DNA of 58,035 bases, taken from NCBI GenBank assembly GCA_030645955.1, contig JAUSMR010000024.1, forward strand, positions 1 through 58,035, given 5' to 3'. The notes under the pieces are model-generated. The model saw nothing but the letters and a program-made list of their open reading frames with translations. It was not told where the DNA came from and made no database searches. Below, in pieces: positions 37,825 to 45,850 of the stretch. The DNA comes from Gallionella sp. GTDB lineage: Bacteria > Pseudomonadota > Gammaproteobacteria > Burkholderiales > Gallionellaceae. The number at the start of each line of letters is the position of its first letter. Position 1 is the stretch's first letter. The position numbers and the translations under genes are program-made.

Positions 37825-39195
37825 CTAGAGCATAGTTTTCAGAACGAGGCCGATCACGGCGCATGCCGCGATGACTTCGATGACGCTGCGCTTGAAGCGA
37901 AACAGCGCGATGGTCGCCGCCAGCGCAATCAGGGCTGACACCCAATCGAACATACCGGAAAAGCCTTTTGGCCAGAGCACGTGATAGCCGAAGAACATCG
38001 CCAGATTCAAAATGACACCCACTACCGCCGCCGTGATCGCGGTCAATGGCGCGGTGAACTTGAGATCACCGTGTGTGGACTCCACCAGCGGACCTCCGGC
38101 AAAAATAAACATGAAAGAGGGCAGGAAGGTGAACCATGTCACCAATATCGCAGCCACTGCTCCAGCCAGGAACAGCATGTCCGGTCCGAACATGGCCCGC
38201 AGTTCCATACTCATATATCCGCCTACGAAACCTACGAAGGCCACCACCATAATGAGCGGCCCCGGCGTGGTTTCACCGAGCGCCAGGCCGTCGATCATCT
38301 GTGTCGGCGTGAGCCATCCGTAGTGCCCGACCGCGCCCTGATAGACGTAAGGCAACACTGCATAGGCTCCGCCAAAGGTCAGCAGCGCGGCCTTGGTGAA
38401 GAACCAGCCCATCTGCGTCAGCGTGTGGCCCCATCCGTAGTTCGCCGCCAGCAGTGCCATCGGAAGCAGCCACAGCAGGCCGCCGACCACGGCCACCTTG
38501 ACCAGTCCGGACCAGCGGAACCGGGCATGTTCCGGTGTTGGCGTGTGGTCATCGATCAACGCCGGGCCGAAAGATCTGCCCGCCTTACCGTGCTTTCCAC
38601 CGACCTCGAATCTGTCCGGCGCGATGCGACCGCCCGCGTAGCCGATCAATGCCGCAGCGATGACGATGGCCGGGAACGGCACATTCAGCGCGAAGATCGC
38701 AACAAACGAAGCTGCTGCAATCGCCCATAACAAGTTGTTCCTGAGTGCCCGTGAGCCGATGCGATGTGCCGCCTGCACCACGATGGCGGTCACTGCAGGT
38801 TTGATGCCATAAAACAACCCGGCCACCAGCGGCATATCTCCAAAGGCGATATAGACCCAGGACAACGCGATCAGGATGAACAGAGAGGGCAGTACGAACA
38901 GCGTCCCGGCGATGATGCCACCCCAGGTGCGGTGCATCAGCCAGCCGATATAGATGGCGAGCTGTTGCGCTTCCGGGCCGGGAAGCACCATGCAATAGTT
39001 GAGCGCGTGCAAGAAACGTTGTTCCGATATCCAGCGCTTACGCTCGACCAGGTCGTGATGCATGATGGCGATTTGCCCCGCAGGCCCGCCGAAACTGATG
39101 AAACCCAGCTTGAGCCAATACCAGAAAGCCTGGGACAGCGTTACCTGTGCAGGGGGTGATGTGTTGCCGGAAGTTTGCTGCTGTGATGTGTCCAT
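37825..39195 (-). CDS. chrA: Chromate transporter, two-domain CHR type
   Basis: A 456-residue membrane protein with two CHR halves: FWYWLKLGFISFGGPAGQIAIMHHDLVERKRWISEQRFLHALNYCMVLPGPEAQQLAIYIGWL in the first, and FFTKAALLTFGGAYAVLPYV, TPTQMIDGLALGETTPGPLIMVVAFVGF in the second. ChrA expels chromate by proton-driven transport. The ATG at 39195 follows GGGAGA; eight more codons upstream are possible. It stands alone. Confidence 0.92.
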   Translation of the reverse strand: MDTSQQQTSGNTSPPAQVTLSQAFWYWLKLGFISFGGPAGQIAIMHHDLVERKRWISEQRFLHALNYCMVLPGPEAQQLAIYIGWLMHRTWGGIIAGTLFVLPSLFILIALSWVYIAFGDMPLVAGLFYGIKPAVTAIVVQAAHRIGSRALRNNLLWAIAAASFVAIFALNVPFPAIVIAAALIGYAGGRIAPDRFEVGGKHGKAGRSFGPALIDDHTPTPEHARFRWSGLVKVAVVGGLLWLLPMALLAANYGWGHTLTQMGWFFTKAALLTFGGAYAVLPYVYQGAVGHYGWLTPTQMIDGLALGETTPGPLIMVVAFVGFVGGYMSMELRAMFGPDMLFLAGAVAAILVTWFTFLPSFMFIFAGGPLVESTHGDLKFTAPLTAITAAVVGVILNLAMFFGYHVLWPKGFSGMFDWVSALIALAATIALFRFKRSVIEVIAACAVIGLVLKTML

Positions 39196-39394
39196 GACTT
39201 CTCCCTGGAATATATCCAATCAAGAGCAGACCTTGGACTAAGAGACGTCTTGGAACGGGGAGGCTGCCTTATCCCCGGTGTGCGGAATTATCTGCCCTTC
39301 GATATAGGTAAGCAAGGCAAAGCCACGAAGGACAGATATGGGCCTGTTCTGCAGAAAAGCCTCCTGAAAATGTTTTTTCCGGATTTGCTCACGT

Positions 39395-40432
39395 TCAGGC
39401 ATCCGGCGGCAAATAGGGCGTTGGCAGGAACTGCAACGCCGCGCCATGTAACGACTTCCAGTGTATGGTCTGCGCTTCGCGGCTGGCGATCTGTACCACC
39501 GCCAGCACGTCGCAGCCGCCGCCCGGCGCAGGTGAGGCGTTGACGATCATGCCGCTGGATTGGCCTTCCGTGTCCGCGCTGCATAACTCGTCGCCTGCTT
39601 GTGGTAAGTCGCTGCTGTCGAGGTGAGCCAGATACATGCGCCGTTTCAGCTGGCCGAGATACTGCATGCGCGCCACAATTTCCTGCCCAGGGTAGCAACC
39701 CTTCTTGAAACTCACGCCGCCGGCAAGATCAAAATTCACCATCTGCGCGACGAACTGTTCCTGCGTCTGCGGCAAGATGACCGGAATGCCGGAGCGAATG
39801 TTCAGCCAATCCCAGCAAATGCTGCCGACCGGCTGCGCATGCCGGCTTAGTGTCTGCCACAGGGCTTGCGCCTGTTGTGCGCTGGTGTTGATCTGAAAGC
39901 GCGTGTCGCCGATCCTGATTATGCTGGCCTGCCCGGTGCTGATGAAGCCGAGCGGCGATTGCGGCAGTTCGCCAAATTGCCCGGTCAAAACTTCCTGCGC
40001 ATTTGCGCCGGAAAGCCCCAGCGATACGATTTCGTCGCTGGCATCGGCGATTTTCACCTTGGCGCGCAGCACATACATGCCCAGTTTTTTGCGCATAGTC
40101 TCGCTCAACACACGCGGCAGTTGCAGTAGATAATCGTCGCCCTCGCGCCGGATCAGCAGGGTCGCCAGCATCCGTCCCTTGGCGGTGTTGAAGCTGCTGA
40201 GTTGCGCGCGCGTGCTGCTGACTTCGCGGATGTCATTGCTCAGCAGGTTTTGCAGGAACGACTGCGCTTCCTCGCCGGACACGCGCAACGTGCCGAATTG
40301 GCCAAGGTCGCACAGCACGGTGCTTTGCCGGGTTGAGAGCAGTTCAGTAGCAGTGTCGCCAAAGCGTTGCACGACACCCGCTGCTATGGTTGCGCCGTGT
40401 TGGACGAGGAAGCTTTGCCAGTCTGGATTCAT
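39395..40432 (-). CDS. ygfZ: Folate-binding Fe-S repair protein YgfZ
   Basis: A 345-residue protein of the GcvT-like YgfZ family, which uses tetrahydrofolate to support assembly of some Fe-S enzymes. The signature KGCYPGQEIVARMQYLGQLKRRMY is present with its conserved Cys, together with LCDLGQFGTLRVSGEEAQSFLQNLLSNDI at the N-terminal side. The ATG at 40432 gives the expected MNPDWQSFLVQHGA start. Just upstream, the DUF3147 gene runs in the same direction. Confidence 0.9.
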   Translation of the reverse strand: MNPDWQSFLVQHGATIAAGVVQRFGDTATELLSTRQSTVLCDLGQFGTLRVSGEEAQSFLQNLLSNDIREVSSTRAQLSSFNTAKGRMLATLLIRREGDDYLLQLPRVLSETMRKKLGMYVLRAKVKIADASDEIVSLGLSGANAQEVLTGQFGELPQSPLGFISTGQASIIRIGDTRFQINTSAQQAQALWQTLSRHAQPVGSICWDWLNIRSGIPVILPQTQEQFVAQMVNFDLAGGVSFKKGCYPGQEIVARMQYLGQLKRRMYLAHLDSSDLPQAGDELCSADTEGQSSGMIVNASPAPGGGCDVLAVVQIASREAQTIHWKSLHGAALQFLPTPYLPPDA

Positions 40433-40452
40433 AATGATCTTGTATCGTGTGT

Positions 40453-40803
40453 TTATATTGATACGCCAAAGCGGCGTAATAATGGAATGAAGGCCAGATA
40501 GCTGCATGCTGTTGCAGCTACCGATATAGCCAAACCTGCCCAGAAATTCATTCCTTGCCTGAGCATAAATGAAAAAGCTACAAACAGGACAAGCGATGGA
40601 ATCACCAGCCAGAATATTTGCATCGAGAGATCGGCTATGCGTCCTGATGGAGTGGACTCCAGATGGAGCCAGATGAATGCGAGTAAAGAGGTCAGGGGTA
40701 GCGATGCAACAAGGGCGGCGAAGCCGGAATGCCGCTTGGCGATCTCGGAAATGGCCAGGATAAGTAAGGCTGATAAAGCAATTTTTATTATGTAGTAGAT
40801 CAT
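40453..40803 (-). CDS. DUF3147-type small membrane protein
   Basis: A 116-residue protein with four hydrophobic helices (IIKIALSALLILAISEIAKR, FAALVASLPLTSLLAFIWLHLE, IFWLVIPSLVLFVAFSFML, FWAGLAISVAATACSYLAFIPLL). It resembles the DUF3147 family of unknown function. It ends 20 bp before the ygfZ start codon, so the two may share a transcript. Confidence 0.7.
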   Translation of the reverse strand: MIYYIIKIALSALLILAISEIAKRHSGFAALVASLPLTSLLAFIWLHLESTPSGRIADLSMQIFWLVIPSLVLFVAFSFMLRQGMNFWAGLAISVAATACSYLAFIPLLRRFGVSI

Positions 40804-40931
40804 TTGCCGGTTGTCAAAAAACGGTCAATGTAACCAGGACGGCACAGTGTTGTTCAATCAATAACTCATGTCAATCACATCATGCCAATCGCACCATGAC
40901 GGAATGGTTCGATTCCGCTAAACTCCGCGCC

Positions 40932-43169
40932 ATGAGAGTGCTGCTCGTTTCCCTGCTGGCTTTGCTGCTTTCCGCCTGTGGCAGCGGACTGTGGAACAAT
41001 CCCTATCCTGCAGCGGACAAGGGCAAGTCGATACTCTACAGCGCGTTCACCGGGCGCCCGAAGCATCTTGATCCGGCTCAGGCGTATAGCGAAAACGAGT
41101 ATGAGTTTCTTGCGCAAATTTACGCGCCGCCGCTGCAATATCATTACCTGAAGCGCCCTTATCAGCTGATTCCGCTGGCAGCCAGTGCGATGCCGACGGT
41201 GCGTTATCTTGACAGGGATCACCGTCCGTTGCCGTCCACTGCGCCTGCGGAAAAAATCGCCTTCAGCGTGTATGAAATCCGCATCAAACCGAACATGCGC
41301 TATCAGCCACACCCGGCGTTTGCCAGGGACGTATTTGACAGGCATGGGCAGGGCAAGCCGGAATATGGCCAACTCACGCAGCGCGATTTGCGCGACATTT
41401 ATGCGCTGAGCGATTTTCCGCACAGCGGCACGCGCACCGTTACGGCGGCGGACTATGTTTACCAGATCAAGCGGCTCGCGCATCCGCAACTGCATCTGCC
41501 GATTTTCGGGGTGATGAGCGAATACATCGTCGGCCTGAAAGACTACGCTGAGACGCTGCAGGCCGCGCTCAACAAGGAACCGCAGGCGTTTCTCGATTTG
41601 AATGCCTATCCGCTGCAGGGCGTCGAAGTGGTGGACGAGCTGACCTACCGCATCACCGTACACGGCAAGTATCCGCAATTCGCCTATTGGCTGGCGATGC
41701 CGTTCTTCGCGCCGATGCCGCACGAGGCCGAGCGGTTTTACGCTCAGGCCGGGATGCGCGAGCGCAATCTGACGCTGGACTGGTGGCCGGTGGGCAGCGG
41801 TCCGTATTACCTGTCCGAAAACGATCCCAACCAGCGCATGGTGCTCACACGCAACCCCTATTACGACAGCGAAACTTATCCTGCCGAAGGCGAAGCGGGT
41901 GATGTGCAGGCCGGTTTGCTGGCGGATGCGGGCAAGCCGCTGCCGCTGATCGACAAAGTGGTATTCAGCCTGGAAAAGGAAACCATTCCTTACTGGAATA
42001 AATTCTTGCAGGGCTATTACGATGCTTCCGGCATCAGCTCGGACAGTTTCGACCAGGCAGTACAGGTCAATGTTGGCGGCGAGGCAATGGTGGCCGATGA
42101 GATGAAGGCGCAGGGCATCAGGCTTTCGACGGCGGTTGCGACTTCCACGATGTACACCGGCTTCAACTGGCTCGACCCTGTGTTGGGTGGTGGGTGCGAG
42201 AGGTCAAAGACCTTGCCCCCTCCCCAACCCTCTCCCGCAAGCGGGAGAGGGGGCGAACGAAAAGAATCATCTTGTGATCCCGAGCGCTCTCGCAAGCTGC
42301 GCCAGGCGATTGCGATTGCGGTGGATTTCGAAGAGTTCGTTTCCATTTTTGCCAATGGGCGCGGCATCGCCGCCCAATCGCCGATCCCGCCCGGCATCTT
42401 CGGCTATCGCGAGGGTGAGGCGGGCATCAATCGCTATGTGTATGACTGGGCGGGCGGTGCTGCGCAGCGTAAACCTATCGAAACTGCCAGGCGGTTGCTT
42501 GCCGAAGCGGGCTATCCGGACGGCGTGGACGCGCAGACAAATCAGCCATTGGTGATTAATCTGGATACCACATCGAGCGGCATAGGAGACAAGTCACGGC
42601 TCGACTGGATGCGCAAGCAGTTCGACAAGATCAACGTGCAGCTGGTGGTGCGCAGCACCGACTACAACCGTTTTCAGGACAAGATTCGCAAGGGCGACAC
42701 GCAGATGTTCTATTTCGGCTGGAATGCCGATTACCCCGACCCGGAAAACTTTTTCTTTCTGCTGCATGGCGCGCAAGCCAAGGTGGGCAAGGGCGGCGAG
42801 AATGCCGCCAATTACAGCAACCCGGAATACGACGAGCTGTTTGAACATATGAAGAACATGGAAAACAGCCCCGCACGGCAGGCCATTATCGACCGGATGC
42901 TGGAAATCCTGCGCCGCGACTCGCCGTGGCTGTGGGGCTACCACCCAAAGAGCTACGTGCTGCAGCACGGCTGGCTGCACAACGTGAAGCCCAATGTGAT
43001 GGCGAACAACAAACTAAAATACTGGCGTGTGGATGCGGCAAAGCGCGATGCGTTGCGCCGCGAATGGAACCAGCCCGCACGCTGGCCGCTGTGGCTGGGT
43101 GTAATGGCTTTGCTGTTATTTGCAGGCTGGGTGTGGCGTGTGCTGCGCAAGCGTGAAGAGGCAAGATGA
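40932..43169 (+). CDS. ABC transporter solute-binding lipoprotein (peptide/YejA-like)
   Basis: A 745-residue family-5 extracellular solute-binding protein. The signal ends in LLALLLSAC (lipobox), and typical segments are YSAFTGRPKHLDPAQAYSENEYEF, DWWPVGSGPYYLSENDPNQRMVLTRNPYY and FYFGWNADYPDPENFFFLL. A C-terminal membrane helix with a basic tail (WLGVMALLLFAGWVWRVLRKR) is unusual for the family. Residues about 415-450 contain an in-frame CTCTCCCGCAAGCGGGAGAG repeat (PPPQPSPASGRGGER). The matching permeases and ATPase lie 5.8 kb downstream. The ATG at 40932 fits the signal; an ATG 12 codons upstream is less likely. Confidence 0.85.
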   Translation: MRVLLVSLLALLLSACGSGLWNNPYPAADKGKSILYSAFTGRPKHLDPAQAYSENEYEFLAQIYAPPLQYHYLKRPYQLIPLAASAMPTVRYLDRDHRPLPSTAPAEKIAFSVYEIRIKPNMRYQPHPAFARDVFDRHGQGKPEYGQLTQRDLRDIYALSDFPHSGTRTVTAADYVYQIKRLAHPQLHLPIFGVMSEYIVGLKDYAETLQAALNKEPQAFLDLNAYPLQGVEVVDELTYRITVHGKYPQFAYWLAMPFFAPMPHEAERFYAQAGMRERNLTLDWWPVGSGPYYLSENDPNQRMVLTRNPYYDSETYPAEGEAGDVQAGLLADAGKPLPLIDKVVFSLEKETIPYWNKFLQGYYDASGISSDSFDQAVQVNVGGEAMVADEMKAQGIRLSTAVATSTMYTGFNWLDPVLGGGCERSKTLPPPQPSPASGRGGERKESSCDPERSRKLRQAIAIAVDFEEFVSIFANGRGIAAQSPIPPGIFGYREGEAGINRYVYDWAGGAAQRKPIETARRLLAEAGYPDGVDAQTNQPLVINLDTTSSGIGDKSRLDWMRKQFDKINVQLVVRSTDYNRFQDKIRKGDTQMFYFGWNADYPDPENFFFLLHGAQAKVGKGGENAANYSNPEYDELFEHMKNMENSPARQAIIDRMLEILRRDSPWLWGYHPKSYVLQHGWLHNVKPNVMANNKLKYWRVDAAKRDALRREWNQPARWPLWLGVMALLLFAGWVWRVLRKREEAR
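42213..42258. repeat. CTCTCCCGCAAGCGGGAGAG palindrome inside the solute-binding gene
   Basis: Preceded by CCCCCTCCCCAACC. The 20-bp core is a perfect hairpin with a GCAAGC centre, open in frame. Confidence 0.9.
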
Positions 43170-43234
43170 CCGGCGCCCAACGCTGTTCACTTCAGGGATT
43201 TGTAATTCCATTTATCTTTCAAAACAGCAATAAC

Positions 43235-43287
43235 CGTAGGGTGCATTCCATGCACCAATGGCAATGGTGCATGGAATGCACCCTACG
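43235..43287. repeat. Hairpin repeat with 23-bp perfect arms
   Basis: Arms begin CGTAGGGTGCATTCCATGCA and end with the exact complement, around a 7-base loop. Similar in pattern to 2143-2191. It lies 65 bp after the solute-binding gene. Confidence 0.95.
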
Positions 43288-43440
43288 ATATTCACTTTTG
43301 ATTGAGAATTGGAATAACGGGCCTGCGAACCGCAATATTCATTCAGCAATCTCAATGCGAACCTTTGGGACGCGTCTGATGTGATCAGCGCTGGACGCGT
43401 TCCGGCTTGATTTTTTCAGATTGCCGCGAATATACGGCTA

Positions 43441-43472
43441 AAAAAAACCGGAGCGCATCGCTCCGGTTTTTG
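43441..43472. terminator. Bidirectional terminator
   Basis: AAAACCGGAGCG and CGCTCCGGTTTT form a stem with a short loop, with an A-run before and a T-run after. It can end transcripts from both sides: the plus-strand solute-binding gene and the minus-strand small secreted protein. Confidence 0.85.
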
Positions 43473-43488
43473 TTCGGCTATGCAGTGA

Positions 43489-43854
43489 TTAACTGCCGCT
43501 GCCCGGAAGTGCGGCATGCACCACGGGCTTGACAATCTCGCCCCGCAAGACAGCGTTGAAGGCGGCGGCTATCGGGTCAACTTCCCCGGCAATCATCACC
43601 GCATCGGTAGCAGCCGGGGCGCGATTCAGGTCACGCTCAAAGCTGGCCAATACCTGGTCGGTTGTGCCATGCAAGGCAACATTGAACGCGGCCACCAGCG
43701 GATCGGCTTCCCCGGCAATTGCTGCTGCAGATTGAACCGGCTCACGCTGCAGGTCACGCTCGAAGCTGGCAACAACCGCGTCCGTACCGGCATAGGCAAA
43801 GTTTGGCAACAAAGCTGCTACAGTCAATGTCAAGGCAAATTTGTTCAGTTTCAT
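43489..43854 (-). CDS. Small secreted protein with two 42-residue repeats
   Basis: A 121-residue protein with a clear signal peptide (MKLNKFALTLTVAALLPNFAYAG, cut after AYA). The mature part is nearly all two tandem units: TDAVVASFERDLQREP with AGEADPLVAAFNVALHG, then TDQVLASFERDLNRAP with AGEVDPIAAAFNAVLRG. The consensus is ASFERDL-x-R-x-P, then AGE-x-DP-x2-AAFN-x2-L-x-G. No family is recognised. An AGGAG site lies about eight bases before the ATG at 43854. A well-formed sigma-54 promoter lies 62-77 bp upstream, and the gene diverges from a sigma-54 activator, its likely regulator. Confidence 0.75.
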   Translation of the reverse strand: MKLNKFALTLTVAALLPNFAYAGTDAVVASFERDLQREPVQSAAAIAGEADPLVAAFNVALHGTTDQVLASFERDLNRAPAATDAVMIAGEVDPIAAAFNAVLRGEIVKPVVHAALPGSGS

Positions 43855-43915
43855 GGTTGTTACTCCTTTTGTTGATTTGGGGCGATACAGAAGTGATCGC
43901 CCATGCCATGATAGA

Positions 43916-43931
43916 AGCAGCAATCGTGCCA
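43916..43931 (-). promoter_or_regulatory. Sigma-54 (-24/-12) promoter for the small secreted protein
   Basis: On the minus strand: TGGCAC, five bases, CTGCT. Both invariant dinucleotides, GG at -24 and GC at -12, are present at the right distance. The transcript would start near 43905, leaving a leader of about 50 bases with an AGGAG site. Confidence 0.75.
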
Positions 43932-44010
43932 TATTATTAATCCATTAAAAAATCAATTAGCTACAATTATTTTCAATTTTCAGTCAGCATTGACAGTGTA
44001 AATATTGAAC

Positions 44011-44036
44011 GTTAACATGATGTCCACAGTTAACAT
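44011..44036. promoter_or_regulatory. GTTAACAT direct repeats, possible activator site
   Basis: GTTAACAT occurs at 44011 and 44029, 18 bp apart start to start. Each contains the self-complementary GTTAAC. The pair lies about 80-105 bp upstream of the -24 element and just before the activator gene, a normal place for an enhancer of a sigma-54 promoter. This is inference from position and repetition. Confidence 0.5.
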
Positions 44037-44058
44037 TTTAACGAAGGAATGAACGTTT

Positions 44059-45444
44059 ATGATTGACTTGCCAGGATTGAGCCAGTTTCTCGACAACCTC
44101 GAAGAAGGGATTCTTTTTCTTGACCAGAAGCGCCACGTCGTCGCGATCAATGAGGCGGCCAGCCGTATGCTGGGGCAAAAACAGGATGCCATCCTGAACA
44201 AGCTCTGCCCCAGTCTTTTCCAGGGAACGGCTTGCGCGCGGAGCTGCGAAAAAGCACGCCATTGCACCCTGATGGCAAAGGCAAAACGGGACAAAAAAAT
44301 TCAGGACATTGTCGTGCAACGGCCGGATGGTGTGCTGACCCCGCTGCGCATGTGGGCCATGGTGCTACCTTCCAGCGAACCGTTGAAATACTATGCTGTG
44401 GTATTGCGCGACCGCACCCATGAGATGGAACTGGAAGAGGAGGCCAGCAACAAGATGCATCTGGGCGGTCTGGTCGGACACAGCACGGTAATGCAGGAGC
44501 TGTTTCGTCATATCCTGCGGGCGGCGGCCAGTGAGGCCAGCATTCTTGTCACAGGCGAAAGCGGCACCGGCAAGGAGCTGGTTGCGCATGCGCTGCACGA
44601 CAACTCGAGCCGCACCAGGGGGCCTTATATACGTGTGCACTGTGCTGCCTTTCCCGAGCAACTGCTTGAAGACGAATTGTTCGGTCACGCGCGCGGTGCC
44701 TTTACCGGCGCGGCCACGGCACGCGAAGGCCGCTTCGAGGCGGCACATGGGGGAACGCTGCTGCTGGACGAAATCGGCGAAGTGCCGCTGAGCGTGCAGG
44801 TGAAGCTGCTGCGCGTGTTGCAGGAGCGCGAAATCGAACGTCTCGGCGAAAACCAGACGCGCAAGGTGGATGTCAGGATTATCGCGGCAACCCATCGCGA
44901 TCTGCCGTCCATGGTGAGTCGCGGCGAATTCCGCGCCGATCTTTATTACCGGCTGCGCGTGCTTCCGCTGCACCTTCCCGCCCTGCGTGAACGCCGGGAC
45001 GATATTCCGCTGCTGGCCAACGCCATGCTTGCCAATATGCTTACCCGGCATCAAGGGCGCGATCTGCAAATCTCCAGTGAGGCACTGGACGCGCTGAGTG
45101 CCTATAGCTGGCCGGGCAATGTCCGGGAGCTGGGAAATGCCCTGGAATACGCAATGGTGCACGTGGATGGCACAACGATTCTGGCGCGCCACCTGCCACC
45201 GGAGATTCGGGAAACCGGCCGGCTCACCGCCGATACTCAGGCCAGGGCCGCGCCGACCCCAGCGTTCGTGCAGCACTATTATCGCGCCCCTGTGCAGCAT
45301 GAAGGGCAAGAAAAGGAAATGCTGATGCGCGCCCTGAAGGAAAGCGGTGGGAACAAGGCTGCGGCCGCCGAGAAGCTCGGCATGTCGCGCACGACGTTGT
45401 GGAAGAGACTGAAACAGTATGGCATCGGCAATCTGGCACAATAA
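44059..45444 (+). CDS. PAS-domain sigma-54-dependent transcriptional activator
   Basis: A 461-residue enhancer-binding protein. Residues 1-125 form a PAS domain (FLDNLEEGILFLDQKRHVVAINEAASRMLG) with a Cys group at 50, 59, 63 and 69 (CPSLFQGTACARSCEKARHC) that could sense redox state or bind a metal. The AAA+ domain has Walker A GESGTGKE, the sigma-54 contact loop GAFTGA, Walker B LLLDEIGE and an arginine-finger region. The C-terminus is a Fis-type helix-turn-helix (GNKAAAAEKLGMSRTTLWKRLKQYGI). No receiver domain is present, so it responds through PAS. The divergent small secreted protein has a sigma-54 promoter and is the obvious target. Confidence 0.92.
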   Translation: MIDLPGLSQFLDNLEEGILFLDQKRHVVAINEAASRMLGQKQDAILNKLCPSLFQGTACARSCEKARHCTLMAKAKRDKKIQDIVVQRPDGVLTPLRMWAMVLPSSEPLKYYAVVLRDRTHEMELEEEASNKMHLGGLVGHSTVMQELFRHILRAAASEASILVTGESGTGKELVAHALHDNSSRTRGPYIRVHCAAFPEQLLEDELFGHARGAFTGAATAREGRFEAAHGGTLLLDEIGEVPLSVQVKLLRVLQEREIERLGENQTRKVDVRIIAATHRDLPSMVSRGEFRADLYYRLRVLPLHLPALRERRDDIPLLANAMLANMLTRHQGRDLQISSEALDALSAYSWPGNVRELGNALEYAMVHVDGTTILARHLPPEIRETGRLTADTQARAAPTPAFVQHYYRAPVQHEGQEKEMLMRALKESGGNKAAAAEKLGMSRTTLWKRLKQYGIGNLAQ

Positions 45445-45478
45445 TAAACCCAGATAATCCATTAGAACCAAGATGCTT

Positions 45479-45545
45479 TGTAGGAGCGCAATTCATTGCG
45501 CGATAGATTGACCACAGAATCGCCCGATGAATCGGGCTCCTACAT
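45479..45545. repeat. TGTAGGAGC / GGCTCCTACA palindromic repeat
   Basis: TGTAGGAGCGCAATTCATTG at left and GATGAATCGGGCTCCTACAT at right. Located after the sigma-54 activator. Confidence 0.85.
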
Positions 45546-45671
45546 TGAAGAGATAAGCTTTACAGGCGTAATGAACATTATTGAAACATCTCTAATGGAT
45601 TATTCGGGATAAACCTAAAAACAGCAGTTGGCGGAAAATCTACCTTGGTTTTATATTGTTGGATTGCATTT

Positions 45672-45729
45672 GTAGGTGCGAATTTATTCGCACATAACTT
45701 ATTGTTAATGCGAATAAATTCGCACCTAC
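45672..45729. repeat. GTAGGTGCGAATTTATTCGC hairpin
   Basis: Arms GTAGGTGCGAATTTATTCGC and GCGAATAAATTCGCACCTAC are perfect complements around an AT-rich loop. Confidence 0.93.
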
Positions 45730-45767
45730 CACCGCGCCAGCTTTTTTTCAGGATGAATGGTTTCATG

Positions 45768-45816
45768 GCCTTCGGCAAGGCTCTCCTGAGTTTATCGAAG
45801 GGTTCAGGCCGAACAG
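45768..45816. repeat. Degenerate TTCGACAGGCTCAG-family copy
   Basis: GGCCTTCGGCAAGGCTCTCC then ATCGAAGGGTTCAGGCCGAA. It is the third different repeat family in the 400-bp gap 45445-45850. Confidence 0.75.
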
Positions 45817-45850
45817 AGTGGTAATTCAATTCGTGCTGCATCAACATTTA

